39,919 nt of DNA from Gemmatimonadota bacterium (lineage in GTDB: Bacteria; Gemmatimonadota; Gemmatimonadetes; Longimicrobiales; Longimicrobiaceae): assembly GCA_028287185.1 (NCBI GenBank), contig JAQBQD010000049.1:1-39919 (forward strand). Direction: 5' to 3'. A model generated the notes under the pieces. The model was not told where the DNA came from. It searched no databases and saw only the letters and a list, made by a program, of their open reading frames with translations. The translations under genes and the position numbers were made by a program. Positions 8,353 to 17,254 of this stretch are shown piece after piece. Each line of letters opens with the position of its first letter. Position 1 is the first letter of the stretch.

Positions 8353-9068
8353 GTCCTCTCCACGGTGGGATGGGGCGGATGCTCATCGCCGACCCGGGAG
8401 AACGTCCCTGCCGCGCGATCCGGACAGGCCGCGATCGGCGAACTGGATGCGTCCTTCCACCTTCCGGCGGCTTCCCCGGGTTCCCCACCACCGTCCCGGT
8501 GCAGGTCCCCTCCGCCGGCCGGCTCCCAGGCCGGGACGGAAACCTCGGAATCCGCCTTGCCGTCCATCGGATCGCCGCTGTCGAGCCAGGCCATCAGCAC
8601 CGCGTAGCCGAACAGCAGAACGCCCGCCGCGTGGATGCCCTGCGAGATGCCCTGGTCGTGGCTCAGCCATCCCATCCGCCCCAGCAGGTACGCCCAGTCG
8701 TGCTCGCCGCCGCCCACCAGCGGAAGCTCCTGCGCGCGGGCGTCCCCCACGTAACGTGCGACGTTCCACAGGTTCTGCGCCACCCAGACGAGCACCACGT
8801 GCGCCGCGAACCGGTCGCCGCGCCGCCGGAAGTACGCGACGAAGCAGAGCGGGAACAGCACCTGGAAGAGGGAGCCGCCGGCGAACTGCAGGAACTCGCC
8901 GAAGGGAGCGAACACCAGGTGGCCCGTCTCGTGGATGGGCAGGTCCACGGAGTCCAGCAGCCCGTAGGCGTCCGGCGTTCGGATGCACCACACGCCGTAC
9001 AGGCCCAGCGCCGCGACAAGGGCCTGGCGCATGCGCTTCCGGTTGATGGGATTCGCCGTCGATTCCAT
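8349..9068 (-). CDS. Membrane protein with HExxH zinc motif
   Basis: 239-residue membrane protein with an HETGH motif at residues 46-50 in the context DLPIHETGHLVF, which resembles the zinc-binding helix of membrane metalloproteases such as M50/site-2 protease. Hydrophobic segments lie near 17-30, 63-78, 87-100 and 140-158. The second half ends in a charged, Gly/Pro-rich, probably disordered tail from about 165. I do not see the second M50 signature (NPDG-like), so the protease assignment is tentative. The stop overlaps the ATG of the downstream lipoprotein gene by 4 bases. An unrelated plus-strand gene diverges from it across about 280 bases. Confidence 0.7.
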   Translation of the reverse strand: MESTANPINRKRMRQALVAALGLYGVWCIRTPDAYGLLDSVDLPIHETGHLVFAPFGEFLQFAGGSLFQVLFPLCFVAYFRRRGDRFAAHVVLVWVAQNLWNVARYVGDARAQELPLVGGGEHDWAYLLGRMGWLSHDQGISQGIHAAGVLLFGYAVLMAWLDSGDPMDGKADSEVSVPAWEPAGGGDLHRDGGGEPGEAAGRWKDASSSPIAACPDRAAGTFSRVGDEHPPHPTVERT

Positions 9069-9349
9069 GAGGGTTGCGCGAGGGAAGTGGAGGGCGGGTG
9101 CCGCCCATCCGCCGTCTCGCCCGCCGGTTCCGCGGCTGCGTGGGCGAGAGGCGCAACGGCGAACCGCGGAGTCGGAGCGAGGACGGCCGCGGGAGGAAGA
9201 GGTGCGCGGCGGAGGGAGGCCGCGGCCGCGCGCCAAACGTTGCCTTGACCATTGCGTGCGGCGCGGCAGTATTGGCCTGCGCACACGTGCCGCCGCCGCG
9301 CGAAGGGCCGATGTCCGGGCGGCATCCACTCCCGGTCGTGGAGGGCGCC

Positions 9350-9775
9350 ATGGACAAGCAGAGCGCACGCGAGGACCGTCCCCTGCCCGCGGTGCAGCAG
9401 CGCAACTTCCGCGCGGTCGCAAGGGCGGACAAGAAGATCCGCGACCTGACCGCCGCGCGGACGGCGGCGCGGCAGGCGCGGCACGCGGCCATGCTGCGCG
9501 TCTTCGCCGAGCTGGAGAAGCACCCCGAGGGCTACAGCCACGAGACCCGCCGCGCGGGCGAGGTGCAGGCGGAGCCGCTCACGCGCGAGCGGGTGCGGGA
9601 GCTCAGGAAGAAGTACGAGGACCAGGCGCTGCGGCAGGACCCGCCCAAGAACCCGCGTGGGGGGCCCGGGTGCGCCGACTGCGAGGACATCTTCGAGTGC
9701 TGGTGCGCCTTCAGCGCGGGCCCGCTCTGCTGCTACGTGTGCTTCAGCTGGAAGGTCGTCCGCTGCTACTTCTGA
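9350..9775 (+). CDS. Basic small protein with eight-Cys C-terminus
   Basis: 141-residue protein with no family I recognise. Residues 1-100 are highly charged, rich in Arg, Lys and Glu, and probably helical. The last 34 residues are quite different and hold eight cysteines (108, 111, 117, 119, 127, 128, 131 and 139) among aromatic and hydrophobic residues. The spacing includes CxxC, CxC and CC pairs, as in small metal-binding or disulfide-rich modules. There is no signal peptide, so a cytosolic metal site is more likely than disulfides. GGAGG 6 bases before the ATG at 9350 supports the start. It is monocistronic, with corA convergent 43 bases downstream. Confidence 0.7.
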   Translation: MDKQSAREDRPLPAVQQRNFRAVARADKKIRDLTAARTAARQARHAAMLRVFAELEKHPEGYSHETRRAGEVQAEPLTRERVRELRKKYEDQALRQDPPKNPRGGPGCADCEDIFECWCAFSAGPLCCYVCFSWKVVRCYF

Positions 9776-9818
9776 GGGCGGCCGGTTCCCGATCGAGCGC
9801 GCGGGGTGCGCCGCGGCC

Positions 9819-10871
9819 CTACACCCAGCCGCGGCGGCGGAAGAAGGCGAACAGGCCCACCCCGATGCCGCCCATCAGCGCCAGCGCCCACCCGTAGCCG
9901 GAGCGCCACGCCAGCTCGGGCATGAAGCGGAAGTTCATCCCGTAGATGCCGGCCACCAGGGCCATGGCCATGAGGATGATGGACCACGCCGCCATCACCC
10001 GCATGGTGACGTTGAGCTGGTTGGAGGCCACGGAAAGCTGGCCCTCCAGCGTGGACGACAGCAGGTCGCGCAGCGTCTCGATCTCCTCCACGATGCGCAG
10101 GGCGTGGTCGTACACGTCCTGGAAGTAGAGCTGCAGGTCGCCCTCCAGCATGGCCAGGTCGCGGCGCAGGATGCTGCCCACCAGGTCGCGGACGGGGCCC
10201 ACCACGCGGCGGAACAGCGTCAGCTCGCGGCGCAATGCCAGGGTGGCCTTCATGTCGTGCCCGTCGCGCCCCTCGAAGACGCCCGCCTCGGCGCCGTCCA
10301 CGCGCTCCGAGAAGTGGTCCAGGATGGGGAAGTAGTCGTCCACCACTGCGTCCAGGATGGCGTGCGCGATCGCGCCGACGGAGCGGAAGCTGGCGGGCGA
10401 GGCGCGCCACCGCGACAGCGCCTCGGCGAACTCGCCGATGCGGTGGTCGTGCACGGTGACGATGTAGTGGCGGCCCAGGAAGACGTGGATCTCGTTGAGG
10501 GCCACGCGCCCGCGGTCGGCGTTGATGCGCGCGGCGTACAGCACCAGGAAGTGGTAGCCGGGATAGCGGTCCAGCTTGGGCCGCTGCCGCCCGCGGATGC
10601 AGTCCTCCACCGCCAGCGGGTGGAAGCGCAGGCTGTCGCGCAGGAAGACGGCCTCCGCCTCGCCCGGCCGCGACACGTCGATCCACACCAGGGGCGGCCG
10701 CTCGGCGCACCCCCGCAGGCCGTCGCCGGGGTTGCGGACGAAGGCCACGGCGGCGTCCAGCGGTACCGTGTGGCACCCGGTTCCCGTGTCGGCGAAGGCG
10801 CGGACGCGGGCGGCCTCGAAGTCGCCGTCGTCCAGGCTGGGGTCGGCGGCGAGCTCCCGGTCAGCGGGCAC
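9819..10871 (-). CDS. corA: CorA-family magnesium/divalent cation transporter
   Basis: 350-residue CorA-type channel for Mg2+ (Co2+ and Ni2+ also in the family). A large N-terminal cytoplasmic domain includes PLAVEDCIRGRQRPKLDRYPGY-type residues, then a long stalk helix, then two C-terminal transmembrane segments (about 292-311 and 326-343). The pore signature YGMNF is intact at the end of the first segment and is followed by the loop and a basic C-terminal tail. The start codon at 10871 lies within the end of the preceding SPW membrane protein gene (11-base overlap), so the two are one transcription unit. Confidence 0.93.
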   Translation of the reverse strand: MPADRELAADPSLDDGDFEAARVRAFADTGTGCHTVPLDAAVAFVRNPGDGLRGCAERPPLVWIDVSRPGEAEAVFLRDSLRFHPLAVEDCIRGRQRPKLDRYPGYHFLVLYAARINADRGRVALNEIHVFLGRHYIVTVHDHRIGEFAEALSRWRASPASFRSVGAIAHAILDAVVDDYFPILDHFSERVDGAEAGVFEGRDGHDMKATLALRRELTLFRRVVGPVRDLVGSILRRDLAMLEGDLQLYFQDVYDHALRIVEEIETLRDLLSSTLEGQLSVASNQLNVTMRVMAAWSIILMAMALVAGIYGMNFRFMPELAWRSGYGWALALMGGIGVGLFAFFRRRGWV

Positions 10872-11229
10872 GGCGGCGTTCGTACGCGGGGATGGTGTTG
10901 GTGAGGAAGGCCACGATCACCTCCAGCGCGCCGATCGCCACGTGCGGCACCCACACCTCCTGGTCGAACCCCAGCAGCCAGGGCGACGCCGCCAGCAGCA
11001 GCCCTGACAGGGCGTCCAGCCACAGGTGCGCGGGCATGGGAATGCGCCGCACGGCGCCCAGCTCGTAGTCGGTGAGCAGGCTGTACACGAGGGTCGCCGC
11101 GCCCAGCGCCATCGGCACGGTGGCCGCGGCGCCCGTGCCGTCGAAGCCGAGCAGCCAGGGGAGCGCGATGAGCAGCACTCCCACCAGGTAGTCCAGCACG
11201 CCGTGCACCCGCGTGGTCAAGAAGCGCAT
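10861..11229 (-). CDS. SPW-repeat family membrane protein
   Basis: 122-residue integral membrane protein with four hydrophobic segments arranged as two similar halves. Each half holds a Pro-Trp motif: LPWLLGF in the first and SPWLLGF in the second. This fits the SPW-repeat family, small bacterial membrane proteins of unknown function. The ATG at 11229 was chosen because it directly precedes the first segment and has a GGAGG-rich leader; an upstream start would only add an Arg/Gly-rich extension. It overlaps the following corA gene by 11 bases. Confidence 0.75.
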   Translation of the reverse strand: MRFLTTRVHGVLDYLVGVLLIALPWLLGFDGTGAAATVPMALGAATLVYSLLTDYELGAVRRIPMPAHLWLDALSGLLLAASPWLLGFDQEVWVPHVAIGALEVIVAFLTNTIPAYERRRAR

Positions 11230-11305
11230 CGTCCCCGTCCCCTCCGTCCGAAAGAAAGCTCCCCGAACCGCAGTCCCCGCGCGGCTTCGCAAGCGCCGCG
11301 CCCAC

Positions 11306-11542
11306 CTACACCCCGCGCAGCTCCGCCACGTCGCCCCACTCCACCAGGGTGGCCGCGATGGGCGCGGACACCAGGTGCCGTTCGCCGTCGGCGCTGATCA
11401 GGTGAAGCTGCCCCGTCTCGCCGTCCACCAACACGTTCACGTTCATGTACTGCTCCGGCGCCGCGCCCACGCCCACCAGCACCCGCGCCGCCCGCGAGGG
11501 CTGCGCGCCGTGCCCGTTCAGGTCCGACCATCCGATCGCCAT
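11306..11542 (-). CDS. Conserved-looking small protein, unknown function
   Basis: 78-residue protein starting MAIGWSDLNGHG. No family recognised. It is acidic to neutral, with beta-like sequence (VLVDGETGQLHLISADGER) and no signal peptide or membrane segment. GGAGG 8 bases before the ATG is a strong ribosome binding site, and third-position GC preference is clear, so I take it as a real gene. It lies between the SPW/corA pair and a BtuF-like gene on the same strand. Confidence 0.6.
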   Translation of the reverse strand: MAIGWSDLNGHGAQPSRAARVLVGVGAAPEQYMNVNVLVDGETGQLHLISADGERHLVSAPIAATLVEWGDVAELRGV

Positions 11543-11628
11543 GAGGTCTACCTCCGCTGGATTTTGGATGTTGTGTCGATGGTCCCGCGCGTTCAAAGCG
11601 TCGACTGAACTTCGTGCCGCGTCCTTCC

Positions 11629-12537
11629 TCAACGCCACCCTTCCAATCTTCCGGCGCGGTCCACGGCCGGCGCGGCGTCGGGGTGGAGCCAGGCGGCCAG
11701 CAGCTCCACGCCGTCCACCACGCGCGGGCCCGAGCGGCTGAAGTACGCGCTGTGGCCCACGGCCGCATGCCCGGCGTCGATCGTGGCGCCGGCGAAGGCG
11801 CGCAGGCGGTCGCGCGCGGCGTCGGCGTCGGCGCGGGCGGCGTCCATCGCATAGCCGCAGGGCACCAGCAGCAGCCGGTCGTGGTCGATGCGCTCCACCT
11901 CGGCCCACGGCACCTCCACCGAGTGCCCGCCCGGCCTGCCGAGCAGCGACCCGCCGCCGGCAGCGACGATCATCTGCGGGATCCAGTGGCCGGGCGCGAA
12001 GGGCGGGTCCAGCCACTCCAGCGCCAGCACCCGCGGCTTCGGCCGTCCGTCCACTGCGCTCCGGACGCGCTCCAGCCGGGCGCGGAGCGTGGCGACGGTC
12101 TGCTCGCCGCGCGTGGACTCTCCCGCGGCGTCCGCCACCTGCCGGACGGTGGCGAGGATCTCGTCCAGCGTGTGCGCGTCCAGCGACAGCACCCGCGGCG
12201 GGTGCTCCATCCGTGAAACCGCCTCGTGGACGGACGGCGTCGGCACCGCGCACACCTCGCAGACGGCCTGGGTGAGGATCAGGTCCGGCTGCAACTCGGC
12301 CAGGGCGGCGGAATCGACCTCGTAGACGCTTCCGTGCTCCATCATGCAGCGCCGCACCTCGGCGTCGATCTGCGCGCTCGTGAGCCCCTCGACGTCGAAG
12401 CGGACGCGGCTCAGGCGCGGCAGGTGCTGCGACTGCGGCGGCCAGTCGCACTCGTGCGAGATGGCGACCAGGCGGTCGCCGAGGCCCAGGGCGTACACGA
12501 TCTCGGTGGCGCTGGAAAGCAGGGACGCGATGCGCAA
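11629..12537 (-). CDS. BtuF-like cobalamin/metal-chelate binding protein, no signal peptide
   Basis: 302-residue protein of the periplasmic-binding family that includes BtuF, the vitamin B12 binding component of BtuCDF. It opens with RIASLLSSATEIVYALGLGDRLVAISHECDWP-type sequence characteristic of the family, has the middle RVLSLDAHTLDEILATVRQVA helix, and ends with a typical SRSGPRVVDGVELLAAWLHP segment. It starts directly at the mature domain: there is no signal peptide and no upstream in-frame one. No btuC or btuD is nearby. Such signal-less homologues are often labelled cobalamin-binding proteins; their cellular role is not settled. A cytosolic corrinoid-handling role is possible, and a B12-dependent regulator is encoded at 35312. 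Confidence 0.8.
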   Translation of the reverse strand: MRIASLLSSATEIVYALGLGDRLVAISHECDWPPQSQHLPRLSRVRFDVEGLTSAQIDAEVRRCMMEHGSVYEVDSAALAELQPDLILTQAVCEVCAVPTPSVHEAVSRMEHPPRVLSLDAHTLDEILATVRQVADAAGESTRGEQTVATLRARLERVRSAVDGRPKPRVLALEWLDPPFAPGHWIPQMIVAAGGGSLLGRPGGHSVEVPWAEVERIDHDRLLLVPCGYAMDAARADADAARDRLRAFAGATIDAGHAAVGHSAYFSRSGPRVVDGVELLAAWLHPDAAPAVDRAGRLEGWR

Positions 12538-12704
12538 CGTGCGTGGCTCCGGCGGGGGTGCGCGCCGCCGTCGGGAAGCGGGCGGATGCGCTCAATGTGG
12601 GCGTCCACGGGGGCGCCGCGCAACGCCCGCCGCGCCTTGCCGGGGCCGCCGCCGCCGTCTAGCTTCCGGGCCTTCGCCCTGTCATCCGCCCGGAGAGCGC
12701 CGCC

Positions 12705-13487
12705 ATGCACATCATCCGCGAGCCCCGCGTCACCGTCATCGCCCGCCAGCAGTTCATCGCCCCCGAGCACATCCGGTGGCAGAGCGACAGCGAGGTGCCC
12801 GGCGAGGCGCTGGCCGAGTTCGCGGGCCGCCTGTGCTACCTGTCGTTCGGCGAGGACGCGGGCCTGGAGGGCGGCCACAAGAGCATCCCCGGGCGCACCA
12901 CCAACCAGTCGTACCTCGCGAACATCCTGCGCACCAAGCACGGCAGCGTGCTGGAGCACGCGGTGTGGAGCTTCCTGTTCGAGGGGGTCAGCCGCTCGCT
13001 CACGCACGAACTGATCCGCCACCGCGCCGGCATGGGATACAGCCAGCTCAGCCAGCGCTACGTGGACGAGTCCAACATCGCCTTCGTGGTGCCGCCCGAG
13101 ATCGAGGAGGGCACGCCCGAGTTCGACCGCTGGGAGGATGCGTGCCGGGCGTCGCTCGACTCGTACCGCGGGCTGCTGTCCGACCTGACCGACCGCGTGG
13201 GCGACGACGGCCCGGCGACAATGCGGAAGAAGCGCGCGCGCCAGGCCGCCCGCTCCGTGCTGCCCAACTGCGCCGAGACCAAGATCGTCGCCACCGGCAA
13301 CGCCCGGGCGCTGCGCCATTTCTGCGAGTCGCGCGGCAGCGGGTCGGCCGACCTGGAGATCCGCCGCCTGGCCGGCACCGTGCTGCGGGCGCTGCACGCC
13401 GAGGCGCCCAACATCTTCGGCGACATGCGCCTCGTGGAGAGCCCCGACGGCATCCACACCGTCGAGACGGACAACCCCAAGGTCTGA
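12705..13487 (+). CDS. thyX: Flavin-dependent thymidylate synthase ThyX
   Basis: 260-residue ThyX, which methylates dUMP to dTMP using methylenetetrahydrofolate and reduced FAD. The core is clear: HGSVLEHAVWSFLFEGVSRSLTHE before the signature region, RHR at residues 105-107, SQLSQRY at 113-119 and a C-terminal RRLAGTVLRALHAEAPNIFGD. The usual signature RHR-x7-S reads here as RHR-AGMGYSQL-S, an x8 spacing with one extra residue. Length and all other segments fit an active enzyme. GGAG about 10 bases upstream supports the ATG. It diverges from the BtuF-like gene across 167 bases. Confidence 0.93.
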   Translation: MHIIREPRVTVIARQQFIAPEHIRWQSDSEVPGEALAEFAGRLCYLSFGEDAGLEGGHKSIPGRTTNQSYLANILRTKHGSVLEHAVWSFLFEGVSRSLTHELIRHRAGMGYSQLSQRYVDESNIAFVVPPEIEEGTPEFDRWEDACRASLDSYRGLLSDLTDRVGDDGPATMRKKRARQAARSVLPNCAETKIVATGNARALRHFCESRGSGSADLEIRRLAGTVLRALHAEAPNIFGDMRLVESPDGIHTVETDNPKV

Positions 13488-13557
13488 CGGAAGGCCGCCT
13501 ACGCGCCTGCGCCCGCGGCAGCGTCCCTTCCCGATCGCCACCTCCCGCGATCCGCCC

Positions 13558-14004
13558 ATGCGTACCCTCACCCGCGCCACGCTCGTCCTCGTCCTGCTCG
13601 CCCTCACCTCCGCATGCGCCCCGGCGCGCGGCATCCCCGCGCCGGCCCCGGCGATGTCGACGGCAGCGAGCGCATCGGCCGACAGCGCCTGGGTCTCCGA
13701 CGCGCTGTACTTCGGGATGGACAAGCCTGCGGGCGGCACGATCAGCGACGCCGAGTGGGAGGCGTTCCTGCGCGACGTGGTGACGCCGCGCTTTCCCGCC
13801 GGGCTGACGGTGTCTACGGCGCGCGGGCAGTGGCGCGGGGCCGACGGCGTGGTGGCGCGCGAGGAGAGCCACGTGGTGCAGGTCTTCCACGCCCCGTCCG
13901 CCGCCGCCGACTCCGCGGTGGCCGAGATCGCGGCGGAGTACAAGCGCCGCTTCGGGCAGGAGGCGGTGATGCGCGTCCGCAGCCGCGCACAGGTGTCGTT
14001 CTGA
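13558..14004 (+). CDS. DUF3574 lipoprotein
   Basis: 148-residue predicted lipoprotein. The signal peptide ends in LTSAC with Cys20 lipidated, and a Pro/Ala linker follows. The C-terminal 100 residues match DUF3574: ALYFGMDKP, ISDAEWEAFLRDVVTPRFPAG, LTVSTARGQW and EYKRRFGQEAVMRV. The function of the family is unknown. It lies 70 bases after thyX on the same strand, but nothing suggests a functional link. Confidence 0.8.
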   Translation: MRTLTRATLVLVLLALTSACAPARGIPAPAPAMSTAASASADSAWVSDALYFGMDKPAGGTISDAEWEAFLRDVVTPRFPAGLTVSTARGQWRGADGVVAREESHVVQVFHAPSAAADSAVAEIAAEYKRRFGQEAVMRVRSRAQVSF

Positions 14005-14166
14005 GCGGCGGCTTCCACCTCGCGGTTCCGAGCGCACCGCCGAATGGTGAACGTCCGCGCCGTGTCGGGCGTAAGCATCTAACCCGAAACTTACGGCCGG
14101 CCGTCGATCCTTCTGCCGACGGCGCCGCATCGTCCGACCGCCTTCGCTTCTTCCGATCCTCATCCC

Positions 14167-17160
14167 ATGACCCACGCCGTTCCCACGCTTCCTCCGCTTC
14201 CCTTGGTGGGCCGCGCCGACGAGATCGAGCGCCTGCGCGCCGCCGTGGAGGACGCGGCCGAGGGGCGCGGCGGCACGCTCTTTCTGGCGGGCGAGAGCGG
14301 CGTGGGCAAGACGCGGCTGGCGCGGCTGGCGGCCGAGGAGATGGCGCGGCGCGGCGGCGTGGCGGCCACGGGGCGCTGCTACCCGATGGAGACGGGGGTG
14401 CCGTACTCGTCGGTCTCCGACGCGCTGGGCGCCATCCTGCGCGTGATCGAGCCCGCGTCGCTGGCCACGCTCACCCGCGGCGGCGAGGCGGAGCTGGCGT
14501 CGCTCTTCCCGTCGCTGGCGCCCGCGGACGCGGCGCGGCCCTCGCTGGACGGCGACCCGGCAGAGCTGAAGACGCGCCTGCTGTGGAGCTTCACCCAGTT
14601 CCTGGGACGCCTCGCCGCGCGCCGCCCGCTGCTGCTGGTGCTGGAGGACCTGCAGTGGGCCGATCCCTCGTCGCTGGAGCTGCTGCACTTCGCCGCGCGC
14701 CAGGTGTCGGGCCGCGAGCGGGTGCTCATCCTGTGCACCTACAATCCCGCCGAGCGCGACCGCAACCCCAACCTGCGCGCCGCCGAGCAGTCCCTTCTGG
14801 GGATGGGCGCCGCGCGGACGGCGACGCTCGGGCCGCTGTCGCACCCGGAGACGGCGGAGATGGTGCGCACGCTGTTCGGCGTGGAGGAGGCCGCCACGCG
14901 CGAGCTGGTGGCGCTGCTCTACGGCTGGACGCGGGGCAACCCCTTCTTCGTGGAGGAGACGCTCAAGACGCTGGTGGAGACGGGCAAGCTGCGCCCGGTG
15001 GAGGGGACGTGGATCGGCTGGGAGGTGGATGCGCTGGAGCTGCCCCGCTCCGTGCGCGACTCCGTCCTGGGCCGCATGGACCGCCTGTCGCCCGATGCGC
15101 GGTCCGTGGCGGACCTGGCCGCCGTGGTGGGCGCCCGCGTGACGTACTCGGCGCTGGAGGCGGTGAGCGGGCTGGAGCCCGGCGCGCTGCTGGCCGCGCT
15201 GGACGAGCTGCGGCGGGCGCGCATCGTGGCCGAGACGGAGGACGCGGGCGACGTGGTGTACGACTTTGCCCACCCCGTGCTGCGCGACGCGCTGTACACG
15301 GAGCTGGGGCTGGCCCGCGCGCGCACCCTGCACGCGGCGGTCGCCGAGGCGCTGGAGCGCTTCCACGGGGCCGGCGCGCCGGCGCACGCGGACGAGCTGG
15401 CGCTGCACTTCGTCCGGTCCGGCAGCCGGCGGCTGGCGGGGAAGGCGGCGCGCTACCTGGCGGCGGCGGGGCGCAGCGCCCTGGCCCGCCACGCCAACCG
15501 CGAGGCCGCGGAGTACCTGAGCGCCGCGATCGAGCAGTCCGCCGCGGAGAACGGGGACGATCCGTCGCTGCTGGAGGACCTGGCCCGCGCCCGCCAGCGC
15601 CTGGGCGAGCACGACGCGGCGGTGGAGCTGCTGCGCCGCGTGCTGGAGCGGGCGGAGGCGGATGGCGACGCGGCGCGGACGGCGGCGCTGCGGCGGCGCA
15701 TCGGCCTGGCGCGGTACTGGAGCGGCCGCCACGGCGAGGCGCTGGCGGAGTATGAGGCGGGCATCGAGGCCGCCGAGCGCGCGGGTGACGACCAGGCGAT
15801 GGCGCGGCTGCGTATCGCCAAGGGCATGTGCCTGCAGGAGCTGGGGCGCCTGCCCGACGCGCAGCGCGAGGTGGCGGCGGCGCTCCTCCTCTCGTCCCAC
15901 AGCGGCGAGCCGGCGCTGCTGGCGCGGGCGCACCGGGCGCTGCTGCTGCTCTACACCTGGACGGGGCCGCCCGACCTGGCCCGCGCCCACGGCGAGCGCG
16001 CCGTGGAGCTGGCCGAGCGCGCCGCGGACCGCGGCGTGGCCTGCTCCACGCACTGGGCCATGGCGATGGTCGCCGGCCTCACCGGCGACTCGGCCGCCGT
16101 GGCGCGGCACCTGGCGCAGGCCGAGCGGCTGGCGGACGAGCTGAACTCGCCGCTCTGGCGCCTCTGGATCTCGGAGATCGCCATCGAGTACGCGGCGGGC
16201 ACGGGCGAGTGGGATTCCGCCGTGGCGCTGGCCGAGCGCAGCATCGCGCTGGCCCGCAGCCTGGGGCAGAAGAACCTGCTGCCGCGGCTGCTGGTCTGGG
16301 GCGGGCTCGTCTATCTCGCGCAGGGAAAGCTGGAGCAGGGCGAGCGATTCGTGAACGAGGCGTGGGAGCTGGCCGCGGCGGACCGCGACGGGCCGCTGGA
16401 CGTGCACACGGCCGTCCCCGCGCACACCGGCATGGCGGCGCTGCACGTGGCCCGCGGCGAGCACGAGCGCGCCATCGAGGTGGGGATGGCGGGGCTGGAG
16501 ATCGCGGACCGCTCGGGCTACGTGGTGTGGGCCATCCACCGGCTGCTGCCCATCGTGGCCGAGGCGGCGCTCTGGCTGCGCGACGCGGACCGCGCGGCAT
16601 CCATCGGCCGGCGGCTTCGGAAGGAGAGCGAGCGGCTGGGGCACAAGCTGGGGCTGGCGTGGGCGGACACCTGCGACGCCCTGGTGCTGCGCCTGAGCGA
16701 CCGCCCCGCGGCCATCGCCCTGCTGCGGAACGCCGTGGACGAGCTGGAGGCTATCCCCTTTCCCGTGGACGCCGCCCGGCTGCGGCACCAGCTCGGCGAG
16801 GTGCTGGGCGACAGCGGTGACCGCGAGGGCGCCATCCGCGAGCTGCGCCGCGCGCACGACGTCTTCGCCCGCGTGGGCGCGCAGCCCGAGCTGCAGGCCA
16901 CCCGCGAGAACCTGCGCCTGCTGGGGGCCCGCCCTCCGGCTCGCACGCTGGGCCTGGGCGCCGCCGGCCTCACCGGACGCGAGGCCGACATCGCCCGCCG
17001 CGCCGCCGCCGGCGAGTCCAACAAGCAGATCGGCCGCGCCCTGGGCCTTTCCCCGCGCACGGTGGGCACCCACCTCTCCAACGTCTTCCGCAAGCTGGAG
17101 GTGGGCTCGCGCCACGAGCTGGTCGAGATCGTCCGCCGGATGGACCTGGCGGACGCGTAG
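14167..17160 (+). CDS. Large LuxR-family regulator with AAA ATPase and TPR region
   Basis: 997-residue regulator of the MalT/LAL type. The N-terminal AAA domain has Walker A GESGVGKT at 42-49 and Walker B LLLVLEDLQWAD near residue 160. The middle (about 430-920) is Ala/Leu-rich with repeated A..LG...A helices, typical of TPR-like repeats that sense a ligand or partner. The C-terminus (about 935-997) is a LuxR-type helix-turn-helix: LTGREADIARRAAAGESNKQIGRALGLSPRTVGTHLSNVF-like, beginning after a short linker. No sensory domain reveals the signal. There is no operon partner, so its targets cannot be named; the next genes are convergent. A hairpin follows at 17192. Confidence 0.9.
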   Translation: MTHAVPTLPPLPLVGRADEIERLRAAVEDAAEGRGGTLFLAGESGVGKTRLARLAAEEMARRGGVAATGRCYPMETGVPYSSVSDALGAILRVIEPASLATLTRGGEAELASLFPSLAPADAARPSLDGDPAELKTRLLWSFTQFLGRLAARRPLLLVLEDLQWADPSSLELLHFAARQVSGRERVLILCTYNPAERDRNPNLRAAEQSLLGMGAARTATLGPLSHPETAEMVRTLFGVEEAATRELVALLYGWTRGNPFFVEETLKTLVETGKLRPVEGTWIGWEVDALELPRSVRDSVLGRMDRLSPDARSVADLAAVVGARVTYSALEAVSGLEPGALLAALDELRRARIVAETEDAGDVVYDFAHPVLRDALYTELGLARARTLHAAVAEALERFHGAGAPAHADELALHFVRSGSRRLAGKAARYLAAAGRSALARHANREAAEYLSAAIEQSAAENGDDPSLLEDLARARQRLGEHDAAVELLRRVLERAEADGDAARTAALRRRIGLARYWSGRHGEALAEYEAGIEAAERAGDDQAMARLRIAKGMCLQELGRLPDAQREVAAALLLSSHSGEPALLARAHRALLLLYTWTGPPDLARAHGERAVELAERAADRGVACSTHWAMAMVAGLTGDSAAVARHLAQAERLADELNSPLWRLWISEIAIEYAAGTGEWDSAVALAERSIALARSLGQKNLLPRLLVWGGLVYLAQGKLEQGERFVNEAWELAAADRDGPLDVHTAVPAHTGMAALHVARGEHERAIEVGMAGLEIADRSGYVVWAIHRLLPIVAEAALWLRDADRAASIGRRLRKESERLGHKLGLAWADTCDALVLRLSDRPAAIALLRNAVDELEAIPFPVDAARLRHQLGEVLGDSGDREGAIRELRRAHDVFARVGAQPELQATRENLRLLGARPPARTLGLGAAGLTGREADIARRAAAGESNKQIGRALGLSPRTVGTHLSNVFRKLEVGSRHELVEIVRRMDLADA

Positions 17161-17191
17161 CGAGCGGAGCGTGTCTCCGAAGATGGAGAAG

Positions 17192-17226
17192 CCGAGAGGC
17201 GCCCGCGAATCGCGAGCGCCTCTCGG
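17192..17226. terminator. Nested hairpin between convergent genes
   Basis: Outer arms 17192-17202 and 17216-17226 are perfect 11-base complements. Inside the loop, CGCG (17204-17207) and CGCG (17211-17214) around AAT extend the stem. It lies between the convergent LuxR regulator and antitoxin genes and can serve both. Confidence 0.7.
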
Positions 17227-17254
17227 AGGGTGGGTCGGCGTGGGTGCGCCCGGA

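Noticed and set aside
12538..12704. Possible cobalamin riboswitch upstream of the BtuF-like gene
   Set aside because: I could not find the conserved B12-box or the stem layout, and the gap is shared with the divergent thyX gene and is short.
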